Origin: Takakia lepidozioides
Lineage: Eukaryota > Streptophyta > Takakiopsida > Takakiales > Takakiaceae
DNA length: 60,000 nucleotides
Assembly (NCBI GenBank): GCA_030704615.1
Contig: CM060732.1
Coordinates: 53,551,053 to 53,611,052, forward strand
Direction: 5' to 3'
The notes beneath the pieces were generated by a model. The model made no database searches. It was not told the DNA's origin and was given only the letters and a program-made list of their open reading frames with translations. The position numbers and the translations under genes were made by a program. Below, piece by piece: positions 47,401-57,199 of this stretch (positions are counted from its first letter, which is position 1; every line of letters starts with the position of its first letter).

Positions 47401-49229
47401 TGCGCGTTGTTGAGAGTCTCGTCATATGCAATCACATAAAAACGTTTATTTTGAAGTAGATTTTGTTCTGATAAACTTAGGAACAAATGAAGGGTTCTTC
47501 CTTCTTGACTGAGTGTTTGGATTGGGAATGGCAGGTAATGCAGCAACATGATGTGTTTCTGGACAAGTGCCTTAAACAATGCATGCTGTTCTGGCCTCAG
47601 ATTCTAAAGGTACAGCATGCCTTAGTACTTTCTGAATTGAACAGTCGTGCCAAATCAGAGCTCCAGTGGTTGTCATTTGCAGGTTATTGCCCCTGTCTTC
47701 AGTCACTGCTTGCTCCTGTTTGGAGATGAAGGATTGGCCTTTTCTATGAGTGGCCTCTTACAAATTTGCGAGTGGAAGAGCGTGCAATGCTTTTTCTTTT
47801 GATTTCAGAAGAGACATTGAACTGCAATTTCAAGCCGCTGTGGATGGATGGGTTTTTCTGTGTGACAAACTGGTCTGTGCTTTGGTGATGGCTGACAGAA
47901 AGTTGAGAAAATTAAGTCCATCTGTCTTCAGTATGCAACGGCAACACAGTGGTTGATTCCAGCCATGTTTCGGGGTGAAAATGGTAGCAGTCTGGAATCT
48001 GTCTCAAATGGGAATGGGGCCTTGAAGAAGGGGTACAATGGAAGGCCACAGAGGGGAACTAGAGTCCAGCCAATGCGGGCAAGGAGAGCTGCAGACGATA
48101 GCAACTACAAGGCCACTATAGGGTACTCTACTGAACCAAAAAGCTAGTTATCTCATTCTCTCTGCAGCACGGGTCCCTATGGTCGGGTGAGGCCCTTAAG
48201 GATGATCTGAAGGGCCTAGCTACCCTTGGCACTAGACTGAAATTTAAACTCGGGGTGGGGGCTCTTTCTTTGAACAAAAAACAGATGCAGAGAGGAAAGG
48301 ATGATTGTCAATGCTTGTATGTGGGCTGCCTGAAGACAATATCCATTTTCTGATGTATGTCCAGGGTATTCTCATCAGAGAGGGACCCTCTTAATCACAC
48401 AGTCCCTGCACCTCTGTTCACCAACTTTCAAAATTTTGAGGCTGAGCCTAAAGCCTTGGCACTAACTGTTTATATCAAGGTAAGTCCCACTGCTGCAGTG
48501 AGCTCCTCACAAAGGTATCCCTCTTGTTCTGCCAAACTGTGTGCGGGCACAGTTTGGGCCACAAGTCTATGTAGTGAGCCCATTGTCTTTCCCACATGAA
48601 CTTTTTCTGAACCTGTTCTGAGTCTGCAACAAGTGGAACTCAAGAAGCATCCCTTGGACACAAGATACAAGGCCTGAGCTTGATTTTAGTAGGCTGCTAA
48701 CCACTAACTGACCCAGTAGGGAAAGGGATCCTAAGTTGATTTCTTGGTGGGATACAGAGGATAGCTCTTTCCATGCACATCAAATAGAGTATTTCTGTAT
48801 GTTTGTACTCTGTATTCTCTCTTGCGGCTATGCCGGATGCTGTGGCACTCCGTGGGCCCGTATTTGAGGGAAACTTTTGGGTCAAGTTGCACTCTGACAA
48901 AGAGCTTCTTGGTGGAAACCTGACAATTCTGTGATCATCTTTACTACCAAAAGTATGTCCCTCTCTGGAGCAAGACTTCAATGATATAGGCCCTGACTCG
49001 TCTCCCTCCCACCCATTTTCAGAGTGAGTACATTATCTCTTTCATGTGGAAGATGCATTTCTTGTTCTTCAATGTGTTCTTATGATCATGTTCTGCCTGC
49101 AGGAAAATAGATGAAGAGTTCATCAGAGAGTTGAAATTGCTCGTTGTGCAACTCAGTAATGGGTCCCAAACAGAGCCATATCTTGCACATCTTGCCCAAG
49201 GTCTGCAGGCAGTTGAGCAGGCAGCGTAG
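31810..49229 (+). CDS. GCP2: Gamma-tubulin complex component 2 (GCP2), 25 exons
   Basis: Exons: 31810-31962, 33268-33359, 33572-33740, 34271-34442, 34626-34729, 34902-34972, 35150-35198, 35453-35590, 35694-35825, 36045-36128, 41883-41981, 42685-42776, 43759-43831, 43971-44123, 44220-44339, 44800-44853, 45021-45104, 45311-45385, 45636-45788, 46050-46175, 46507-46617, 46906-46968, 47535-47609, 47899-48122, 49103-49229. They total 2793 bp (930 residues) with every junction in frame. Plant GCP2 landmarks occur in order: '[20 protein letters not shown]' (from residue 271), '[14 protein letters not shown]', '[14 protein letters not shown]', '[16 protein letters not shown]', '[15 protein letters not shown]', '[19 protein letters not shown]', '[15 protein letters not shown]', 'VLEPNWH' and '[18 protein letters not shown]'. 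GCP2 pairs with GCP3 and gamma-tubulin in the complex that nucleates microtubules. A Ser/Gly/Arg-rich insert (about 835-889) lies near the C-terminus. Intron 10 is 5.75 kb because of a LINE. The acceptor at 46049 lacks a pyrimidine tract. The start is the second ATG of its ORF (the first is 31768); the choice is not decisive. Confidence 0.93.
32354..32456. repeat. (GA)n microsatellite in GCP2 intron 1
   Basis: About 100 bp of almost pure GA dinucleotides. The several RE- and LS-repeat ORFs over it are artefacts. Confidence 0.95.
36260..36274. repeat. Target-site duplication, left copy (intronic LINE)
   Basis: GAACAGAGTGAACAG occurs here and again at 41107-41121. The pair brackets the antisense LINE exactly where its 3' end should be. 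Confidence 0.8.
36275..41106 (-). mobile_element. Near-full-length non-LTR retrotransposon in GCP2 intron 10, inactivated
   Basis: On the minus strand 40680-36466 encodes one long polyprotein in pieces. The N-terminal part has three 47-residue repeats. Next is an APE-type endonuclease with '[11 protein letters not shown]', '[10 protein letters not shown]' and '[15 protein letters not shown]'. The reverse transcriptase has '[16 protein letters not shown]', '[19 protein letters not shown]', '[13 protein letters not shown]', '[19 protein letters not shown]' and the catalytic FADD. It ends in a Cys-His motif '[19 protein letters not shown]'. A 15-bp target duplication flanks 36275-41106. Frame is lost near 39625, 38879 and 37405, and a TGA interrupts the ORF at about 37968, so the copy is dead. 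The 3' end, read on the minus strand, is 'gagtacaat' rather than poly(A). The RT wording differs from the usual plant L1 style seen at 1.1-3.5 kb. Confidence 0.9.
39925..40345 (-). repeat. Three 141-bp tandem repeats encoding 47-residue units in the LINE N-terminus
   Basis: The plus-strand phrase 'attggtaaaccatt' is at 39962, 40103 and 40244, exactly 141 bp apart. Each unit encodes [18 protein letters not shown] followed by a variable 'K/TSxHGVxVPKxxDGQ' part. Because 141 is a multiple of three, the repeat leaves the ORF open. Confidence 0.9.
41107..41121. repeat. Target-site duplication, right copy (intronic LINE)
   Basis: GAACAGAGTGAACAG, identical to 36260-36274. It marks the 5' boundary of the antisense LINE. 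Confidence 0.8.
48166..48456 (+). mobile_element. 5'-truncated second copy of the intronic LINE family, in the last GCP2 intron
   Basis: This segment is closely similar to the end of the element at 36275-41106, but lies in the sense orientation of GCP2. Both read 'DLKG(L)[11 protein letters not shown]' and then a Cys-rich stretch, and both continue to 'accaactttcaaa...gaggctgagcc.aaagcc'. Stops and a damaged Cys-His motif show it is older. It lies inside the intron 48123-49102, so it does not disturb the coding sequence. Confidence 0.85.
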
Positions 49230-50819
49230 TTCCTCACTCTCTCTGCTAAAAGGCATTTGTACTTGTAGATTATAAGCACTTTATGTGATACAAGTAGAGT
49301 AGGGAAGCAACATGATTGCCCATCAATCTTCAGGGTGCTGCCCAAGGAAAGTCTTAGGTGACTTCTCACATGTTGAATTATGTGATAGCTGGCCCATGAG
49401 ATTATTCTGGATGACTCAACGTCAAATGTTGTCATTGACATGGAGAGCAAGGATAAGATAGGAGACACCCTTTTTTGAGAGGTGTATTTTAGGTGGCACC
49501 ATGGCACCACGGCAAGTAAAGTATCCAACTGCGTTCGTTCATTGACACATACATGGCATTGCTTTGTGACAGGGAAGTCTACTCTTTACTTATTAACTCT
49601 GCATTTTCTCAAATATGAATGCCTAGCTAGGCAATGTGAGTGTTGGAATCTTTCCCTGTCTGGCAATTCCAACACAAGCTGCACCACTATTGAAGCCTGC
49701 AGCACTAGAAATGAAGTTGTGACATGAAAGATGGGGTTGGATTATTCCAGAGGTGGCTTCTTTCCAGGAATAATGTTGGCTGTAATTTTACTGGAAATTC
49801 TACACATTCCAAAGTCGGAATATGTCCAAGATCAATCTGTGTTGTAGATCAAAGTAATTTTTGTTGATCTGGAATCTGGACCACTCAATTACAATTACTT
49901 TCTTGCAATGAACTATGACTATCTTTTATGTAAGTAAACAGGGTTTCACTACCTTTTGCAGGGCACCGATGGCAGTTCACTGACTCCATGCCTACCAGCC
50001 TCACGGCATTGCCTCCTGTTTCATGTTACATAGATACCTGGCCACAGTTGGTTTTTATTGAAGAGCAATTGCCAATAGTACCCTCACGAATCCACACCTG
50101 CAGCCTCTTTAGAACTGAAGACCAACAGGCTATTTCAAGGATCAATACAGAACTGGGTTCCCACATTATCTGTCCAACTGACCCGAATGTTGATTTCTAT
50201 GCCAAGGTTGTCAAGTCTTTAACTTGGATGAAGGATGAATTATGCTTTTGGATAAATTATGAATTACTTATGAATTTCTTACAACCAGTCACATATATGC
50301 CTATAAGCGTTCCTAAAGCGGTCATAGCAGTGCCAAATCTAGACTTTGTCAATGCCCATGCAAGTTAGTGTGACATCACTAAATAGTAAGTTGAATAAGC
50401 TCTAATGCGAAGAATATATGAGAAAGTTGCTCACCATGTATTAACTGACAAGTATTGATGAGGAGTCATCCAACATCACCACCTATTTCTATTATGGTGC
50501 TAGATGTCACTTGGAACTCTAGTTGAAGTAAACACACATGTCCTGTAAGTGTGAAAGGTGGATTTTATAGGTACTGGGAATGGGTGAGGTCACAGGAATG
50601 GTGATATCCACCCTAACTCCACACTTTTGCTAGGTTTATGGTGACGGAGCATGGTATTTGACACCATGATGGTAATGGCTCATGTAATCCGTTGTCGTGA
50701 ATGACAATTGTTCTACAGTTTGAGTTTGTTAGTGATGATGGATGTCACCGAGCGAATGGATATTAGGTGCATTTATTTGAGGCAGGTGGTAGAGGCTTGA
50801 ATGGGGAGGTATAAGGTAT
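49230..50819. other. GCP2 downstream region, no gene recognised
   Basis: Probably includes the GCP2 3' UTR just after 49229. No canonical AATAAA is evident close by. A 126-codon ORF at 49988-50368 has mixed composition, but I see no domain in it and do not call it. Confidence 0.35.
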
Positions 50820-50998
50820 CTTGGAGGGATATTATGTATTACTATTATGACACCTCTTGAAGAAAGTGTAAATTATGGTGTCTCTTGACCCCAAGGACTA
50901 CTACCTTCTAGTGGGAAGGTGAACACCTTTGTGATACCAACCTTTGGATTCAATGCAAAACCTGGTATGTGCTCATTACCACTAGGCTACAACTTGGT
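50820..50998 (-). repeat. tRNA-derived SINE-like copy
   Basis: On the minus strand the A-box TAGCCTAGTGG (plus 50979-50989) matches the Pol III consensus TRGYNNARNGG. A B-box-like GCATTGAATCC (plus 50946-50956) follows about 22 bp later. The body continues as in the 24.8-kb and 59.3-kb copies. Confidence 0.65.
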
Positions 50999-52195
50999 TG
51001 TCGGGATTTTGTGCTATGGGTATGTATGCCACCTCGAACCCCCTCCTCATTTTCCACTCTTGGTATTTTGGCTTCGACCTTGAGACCACATTGCCACAAT
51101 ATGTACATATGCATTTTGTTGAGAATGATGCCCAAGTTTAAATATCAAGAATACCAATATATATATATAATTTAAAAAAAATTGGATAGATATTTTAAAT
51201 CCTTCAACAAAAAATCAACATATATGCACTCATGAGAATATGTTATTAAATTGCCTCCGTAGTGTTACAATGTTAATGATATTTATGTGACATGTATAGC
51301 TCAAAGACAACTCATGTTCTTCAATATTGATGTTTGAGATGATTATATGTTTCTGAAAGCATACTAGTTTTTAAAATTGATGGGGACTTCAATGTAAATG
51401 TGATAATGATCATAGCTCAAATACAAATGTCATAATATGCATAACTCAACTTCACCCCGAATGCCTATTCTACCTATTTTCTTCCATGTGGAAGATGGTC
51501 AAATTATAATGGCCATATCGGATAACGGAGTAATGAGGTTGCTCAACCCTCCCCCAAGGACTGAAAAGTCTTGGCCAAATATCCACACATCAACCATACA
51601 TCAAGTAACGGTTGATCTAGATACCCCAATTTATATCTCGGTTGGCCATAATGTCACCGAATACACACATATGTGGAGCTCATGACCATTTGTAAGGTAG
51701 CCTTGTGATCTAACCATTGGGCCATGTCATGGATGCTTCAATCATGTAATTATAATATTCATTGATTGAAGTTACAAAAAGTGCTAATATATCCCTGTAC
51801 ATTCCAATCACACCCATATGTCAATCATACATAAACATAATATCATCAATATTATAATTGTGTAGTATTCCAACACATTACTGGACATTTTAGGGACCCA
51901 AGTTAGCTGAACGAAAAACCACCAATGTATAGTACATTGTATTGTATTGACTAAAAATGGCTAGAAATAATTATTATTTTTTCAAATAGTTCCATCGATG
52001 AACAAATTGGATCTGAAGTTCTAAACTCATTTACTTGTGTGTGTTTGTGTGGTTTTTTAAAATAAAATTATTTAATGAATACTATATTTGTCAAATCATG
52101 AGTAGAAGTATTTCGTATGTTTCTAATTAACAATAACTAACAAGGCCTCACATAGAGCAAAAACAAACCCATAAATAGATCCATTACGCTACTCA
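50999..52195. other. Intergenic DNA with a second SINE-like family
   Basis: At about 51590-51725 (minus) an A-box-like TGGCCCAATGG (plus 51714-51724) and 'ggtcatgagctc' (plus 51675-51686) suggest another tRNA-derived SINE remnant. Similar wording ('ggttggctataatg') recurs at 59636-59650. The rest is AT-rich, with no gene seen. Confidence 0.4.
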
Positions 52196-54100
52196 TTGTT
52201 GGTCCGACGAGTGTCGCACGGATATTTGATTCAGCCTCAAACAATAGGGTCTGCCCCATTTCGTCGTAAGGCGAAGTGGCTCTTAATTACGCCGGCTTTG
52301 GCCGGAGTCTTCTCTCTCTCTTCAGCCTCAAAACCCCAATGGATCCCAACGTGGATATATATGTGTGGATCTGCCGGAGGTCAAAAAAATATCCGCCTCC
52401 GTTAAGAACCGCCGAATGTAAAGAGATGGGATAATCGGATCCGGTTGAGAACCGATGGTTTTGTATTTTTTTAAATTTAATCTGAACTGAAATTAGTGGT
52501 CCGAAAGAAGCAGGTTATGAACCAATGTATCCGGCATTTAAATCCAGAGGCTATAATACTAATAAAAGCCGGTTATTGCGTTTACTCTGTTGCGCACCTC
52601 ACTTCCGTAAGCTCCCCTTCAAGTCATAGTTACTCGTTTTGATGCGCTCGCCTAACTCCCAAACTAGCCACCGGGCCAACTCGGAGCTTCGGCTGCTCAC
52701 CAGGACATAACAGTCCCATTTTGCTCCTCCACAAGACCCTCACTCACTTTGGGCCTAGTGGAAATTCCCTCTGGTTGTTGGCAGTTCGGAACAGCTCCCC
52801 ACACCTTGGTTGCTTTCCGACTCGCACGCTTACTCACTAGTTTTTGGTCACCAACGGGCTTGCACCATTCTCGGGGTTATTACTCCCTATATATACTTCT
52901 GTGACTGTCCGCGGGGGTTTCACAAACAACCCAGTCATTTTATGGCGAACCACCACGAAGACCCTCGATTCCCGGTGATGAGTCGCGGTGAGTCTTGGCC
53001 CATCCACCACGGCCCCATTGGACCGTGATGAGTCCCAAGACTCCCCACGACTCCCACCACAAGGTCTCCGCCCCATGGTAAGTCATATGTCACCCCTACT
53101 AAGACCCACTAAGCTACCACCACCCCTCGTGGACCTACCCCCACCGCAACCTGGTATGCGAGACTCCACCTAGTGAGCACCTCCGCCTCCTTGAGTACCT
53201 TGGGTACTCAAGGATGCTTCAGCCCCTGTACCTATTGTTGCCACTGCCCCCACCACAGGGGCAGCCCATCTTGTGTTCCGACCCCCTGCCCTCAAGGCAA
53301 AGGGCCGCGACACACACCTCTACCAACAGGGCGTCGATGTCCTCATCGACTTGTCCATTTTGTAGAAACTAACATCCAAGTTGTGGCGTCCCACATCAAG
53401 GAGTTTGTTTCCGTACCATGGCGTCCAATGACAAAGAACCAAACCCCCACTTGACTCTACTCTCCACTAGCTAGTTTCGGCGACTTCCTCCAAGTCCCGG
53501 CCAAGGGTAGAGCCTCTCAAGCTCCACCCAGTGTGCTCTTCTTGGCCCACTTCAAGGCCAAGGAACGATCCTCCCCGATGATCGAATCGCCTTACTGCAA
53601 CAACATTGTTTGCGACCGCTCATGATGTCGCTTTTGGCATCATTTTGAGCAAGGGTTCACCTTGAACACTTTTTTGACTAGGAAGATAACCTTGAACCAA
53701 CCGCGCACCCCAATCACTACAATTGGGTCTGCCTTGGAATGCTGGCCTGAGGTACGAGAATACGCCAAAGCCGCACTACGACTTTGTCCCGAGGTTACAC
53801 GATTATAGTACATGAACGGAAGCACGTAGCTTCCGCGTTAATCAAGACAACCCCCTCGTTAGCGCAGTTATAGTATGCGCACGCGCCAGGTGCGCACTAG
53901 CACGTGAACTCCCAAAAAAGGCGCAAGTTTCCTTTCCCCTTGGATGGGAGTCACCCGATTTCGGCACTACGCAAACACACGATTAATCCAATTTACCTCT
54001 CTCACTTTTGTAAGCTAGCATGCATTCTACACACTAGCCAAACATACCATGCATCACCATTCCAAACAAAATAAGAAACACAACATTTGGAACCCATTTC
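52196..54100. other. GC-richer, heavily degraded coding-like remnant
   Basis: From about 53240 to 53810 one plus-strand frame reads as protein-like phrases ('KGRDTHLYQQGVDVLIDLSI', 'TLFATAHDVAFGIILSKGSP', 'HYDFVPRLHDY') with many stops between them. It is proline- and cytosine-rich compared with its surroundings. It looks like an old copy of a repetitive gene rather than a working one. I do not recognise the family. Confidence 0.35.
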
Positions 54101-54350
54101 ATTTATAAACAAAATTTGTGCAACACAAGTTTTTGCAATCGGATTTCTGAGCTAGCTAAGCATGCATTTCCTCCCCCACGATCCAAGGTTGATGTCCCTA
54201 TCAACGCTTCTTCCGTTTTTGAGGTCGCCCTTCGAAAGCTGCAACCGCTTCGGATGCGTTTCCCATTTCTGAGGCACGCACCCAAGTTGCCTCCACTTGA
54301 TGATAGCCCTTCCATTTCACGAGATAGCCCTGTAAGATCAGGTTTCAAGG

Positions 54351-54698
54351 ATGTCAAGGATTGACAAAGGGTTAACAATTGTCCCTCTATCTATTACAAA
54401 GTTTAGCTTTTTAACTCCTTTGGAAAACTTGCGCAATTTTGTGGTTGTTAAGGCCTGTCCAATGTGCCATAAATGGTTTCATTGCAATAATATGGTGGTT
54501 GTATCATGTTTGCACACGTACCATGCTCATTGCCTTGCCAAACATTGCTTGTATTGTATTTCATGTACAATGCCCCAATATACCCAGAAATTCCATCCTG
54601 ACTGGTGGTTGAGCATGGGCTATGGGGCAGCAATGCTAAAATATATGAGTATACCATGGAGTTACCGGCTTGAACAGCCTCGTCAAGGCCAATTCTAA
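54351..54698 (+). CDS. RING-H2-like zinc-binding ORF, fragment
   Basis: This 115-codon ORF contains 'CPMCHKWFHCNNMVVVSC', then 'HTYHAHCLAKHC' and 'CISC', a Cys/His pattern (CxxC...C...H.H..C..C..C) similar to RING-type zinc domains. It is followed by 'FHPDWWLSMGYG'. I associate similar 'VxxSCxHxYHxxC...HPDWW' ends with multi-copy unnamed plant proteins, possibly the same repetitive group as 4.7-6.4 kb; that link is memory-based inference. The upstream part of such a protein is not visible, so this is likely a fragment of a repeat gene, not a ubiquitin ligase gene. Confidence 0.4.
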   Translation: MSRIDKGLTIVPLSITKFSFLTPLENLRNFVVVKACPMCHKWFHCNNMVVVSCLHTYHAHCLAKHCLYCISCTMPQYTQKFHPDWWLSMGYGAAMLKYMSIPWSYRLEQPRQGQF

Positions 54699-56085
54699 CA
54701 TAATGCAATATTATCAAACATAAAGAATTGCTACATTTTTTTTGCAGTAAGGGGGAAAACTTAAATACAAAAAGTTGGCTCAAGCTGTTGTGGTATGTTA
54801 TTGTACTTATTCATATGAGAGCTTTATCATATCATTTCTTTGTTAGGCCTAGACAAGCTTTGAAGCTGTTTGATACATACATTTAATTGCTAAATTGCTC
54901 ACAGACAACTCGCCGTGGAACATGGTGTCCAAGGTCATTTGGAGCTAGATATTGATGTTGGAGTCCTCATTTTTTGCTAACGCTTTTATGGGTTTGGGTA
55001 TGGACATTAATTTATTTTTATTTTTTTCCTCCGGGGGACACTTGCAAATAAGTAACAGTGTAGGCTGCACGTAAAATATAGTCCCATACTAACTTTTATC
55101 TACTTTGAAATCGTGACAAATTTTTGTGTGTTCCATTTTCTTGGTATTCCATCTACATGGTTATTTGGTGATTTATCCTGAACTATCCATTTAGATATGT
55201 ATGTACGTTGATATATACTTTGCAATAAGCCAAAGACTTTATCCAAATGTTGCATTTGTAGTGTAACCTCATAACTCATTTGTTTGCCACCAAGATCTGA
55301 AAAAATCTTTCACAAAGGCCACTCCACAAGGGCCTGATCATGAGTTGGCACTCCCATCAAGGAAGGATCGAATGTGAGGTTTGCCCTTGTCTTTTGAGAA
55401 GTTTGCGAGGAGGAAGATACTACAGGTTTTATAAGCCTGACTCAGCAGTTGGAAGCCAAGCATAAGCATGATTAAAACGATTGTATAAATTGGAGAAACT
55501 CCAAACAGCCACTTTGCAGCCAACTTGAAACAGAAACTAGTCAAAAGGCAGTTGCAGAACAAACAACTATCATGTTTAATATTCCGAATTTGGCCAATAT
55601 TACCAATTACAATCATGTTCTCACTAACAATCTCTTAGATACATTAGCCTCGATGACATTAGACATGAGAATTACAAATAGTGAGCCAGCGAAGACCGAA
55701 TTGATATCACCAACATCAGAGATTCATGGGTCGACAATCGTATAACGACGTGAGTACAACGCAGATTCATTCGACGAGATAGAGGTACAGGTCACAAACT
55801 GAAGATTGAGCAAGCGAGATCTCGATATTGTGGACATTTTCGCTCTACAAAATTAATGGAAAAAAAAACAAATGTCCGCCTAGTTGTTGGGGCCACAAAA
55901 TAAGAATTCCTCCAATAGCCTTTATATCATGAAAAATGCAACTATATGCTGCTCAAGCGGGTGTGATCATCGTTGCTCAAATGGAGTGTCGCTCGAAAGT
56001 CGATCAAGAACGTCTAATCATTGAGAGTCAACTAGTCACTCCTCTCCTGTGTGATTGACAACATTGTGAGATAGTATAATTGCAC
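54699..56085. other. Intergenic DNA, nothing recognised
   Basis: No ORF, repeat pair or RNA gene stands out. The 92-codon minus ORF at 55338-55616 has no recognisable features. Confidence 0.4.
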
Positions 56086-56125
56086 AAAATGACGTGACGT
56101 GACATAAACACGTCAGCGTCAAGTA
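56086..56125. repeat. ACGT-rich module
   Basis: 'aaaatgacgtgacgtgacataaacacgtcagcgtcaag' combines TGACGTGACGTGACAT with the CGTCAGCGTCA phrase found near 2480 and 7551. It lies about 200 bp left of another palindrome block. Confidence 0.5.
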
Positions 56126-56289
56126 AAAAATGACTTTATGATAAGTAATTGTTTTTATTTTTTATTTTTACACCACTAAATCATCCGATACGACATATTG
56201 GTAGCCACATGGAATGCATACCTGAAAATATTTTTTATTTTATGACTTTTAATAAAATCAGGAATGTTTTTAATTTTTTTTTAAAAATA

Positions 56290-56585
56290 AAATCGAGCTT
56301 ATCAGAATTGGTGGTCCCCGATCTAAATATACATATTTTCAATAGAATTGGGACCATCATGCCTATGCTTTTGGTTGGACGTCTGAGGTTGGTTGGCAGG
56401 TCCGCTGAAGGTCCTGATTTTTTTAAAGAAATTAAAAACTATTTTGGACCGCCATTATGACGGTATCGAATTATTTAAAAAATAGAAATAATTAGGACCG
56501 CCAGACCAAATCTTGTGGTTGGCTGGCGGTCTCAATTATTTTTTTAAAATAAAAATTATTTTGAACTACCATTGTGGCATAGGGA
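56290..56585. repeat. Palindrome block of the GACCGCC/GGCGGTC family
   Basis: Units such as 'ggaccgccattatgacggtatc' (about 56448) and 'ggaccgccagaccaaatcttgtggttggctggcggtctc' (about 56495) alternate with A/T-rich spacers. It has the same family and neighbourhood as the arrays at 2.0, 10.7 and 18.4 kb. Confidence 0.55.
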
Positions 56586-56977
56586 CGGTAGAGAGGTAGT
56601 CTGTTGTTGGCGGACATGAACAATTCTTTTGGCAAGAGTGAGATAAGATTATGGTCTTCTTCTAGGGTCAGTGTATTGATGTCCTGATAGAAGTCACAAG
56701 CACAGAGCATGGAGGAACAAATTGAAAGATGTTTATCATAAATAAGCCTTCAAGCATACTGCAGATTAGTTTGGCCATTGTTCCCCATTTACAGCTTGCT
56801 AGAGCTTGCTGGTGGTACAAAATCTTGTGATTTGTTACCATTTGCAACATTATGTACATAACTTTGAATTGAAAACCAAGCTTAAAAATTTCATCATTTG
56901 GTTTGTATTTCATTTTTTGTCTTTGGCGCTGAAAAAAATGTAACAACAATCACTTCGGTTGCATGGCGTGTTTGCAG

Positions 56978-57199
56978 GTGGATCTCGAAATCAAGATAGA
57001 CAAGTGTGCAACAAACAAATGTCCGGAATGCAGTCCAGATAAAGATTGTGGACTGATGTCAGTATCTTTTCAAGTGGTTCCAATTATAGAGAAGGACAAC
57101 AAGGTGCACAAGTATGAAATCACTCCCCATGATTGTTTTGCTCATAGATCTGAACCTGCAGTTCAAGTTCTCCAACTTGTCCAAAAAAAGGCAACATAA
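56978..57199 (+). CDS. Possible terminal exon of an unidentified gene
   Basis: After a good acceptor ('gtgtttgcag') there are 73 codons ending in TAA. The translation is protein-like: 'VDLEIKIDKCATNKCPECSP', 'GLMSVSFQVVPIIEKDNKVH', 'KYEITPHDCFAHRSEP'. A CxxxxCxxC cluster near the start could bind zinc. No upstream exon with matching phase was identified and no family is recognised. If the ATG at 56963 is used, it would instead be a 78-codon single-exon ORF. Confidence 0.35.
   Translation: MDLEIKIDKCATNKCPECSPDKDCGLMSVSFQVVPIIEKDNKVHKYEITPHDCFAHRSEPAVQVLQLVQKKAT

Noticed and set aside
49988-50368. 126-codon ORF downstream of GCP2
   Set aside because: No recognisable domain or splice context, and composition not clearly coding.
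50820-50998. Possible tRNA gene because of clear A-box and B-box-like elements
   Set aside because: No acceptor stem or anticodon arm could be paired, and related copies elsewhere share a non-tRNA body, as expected of a SINE.
52810-53454. Several overlapping 61-93-codon ORFs
   Set aside because: Proline/serine-rich frames in a C-rich, decayed segment; none is intact relative to the longer broken reading at 53240-53810.
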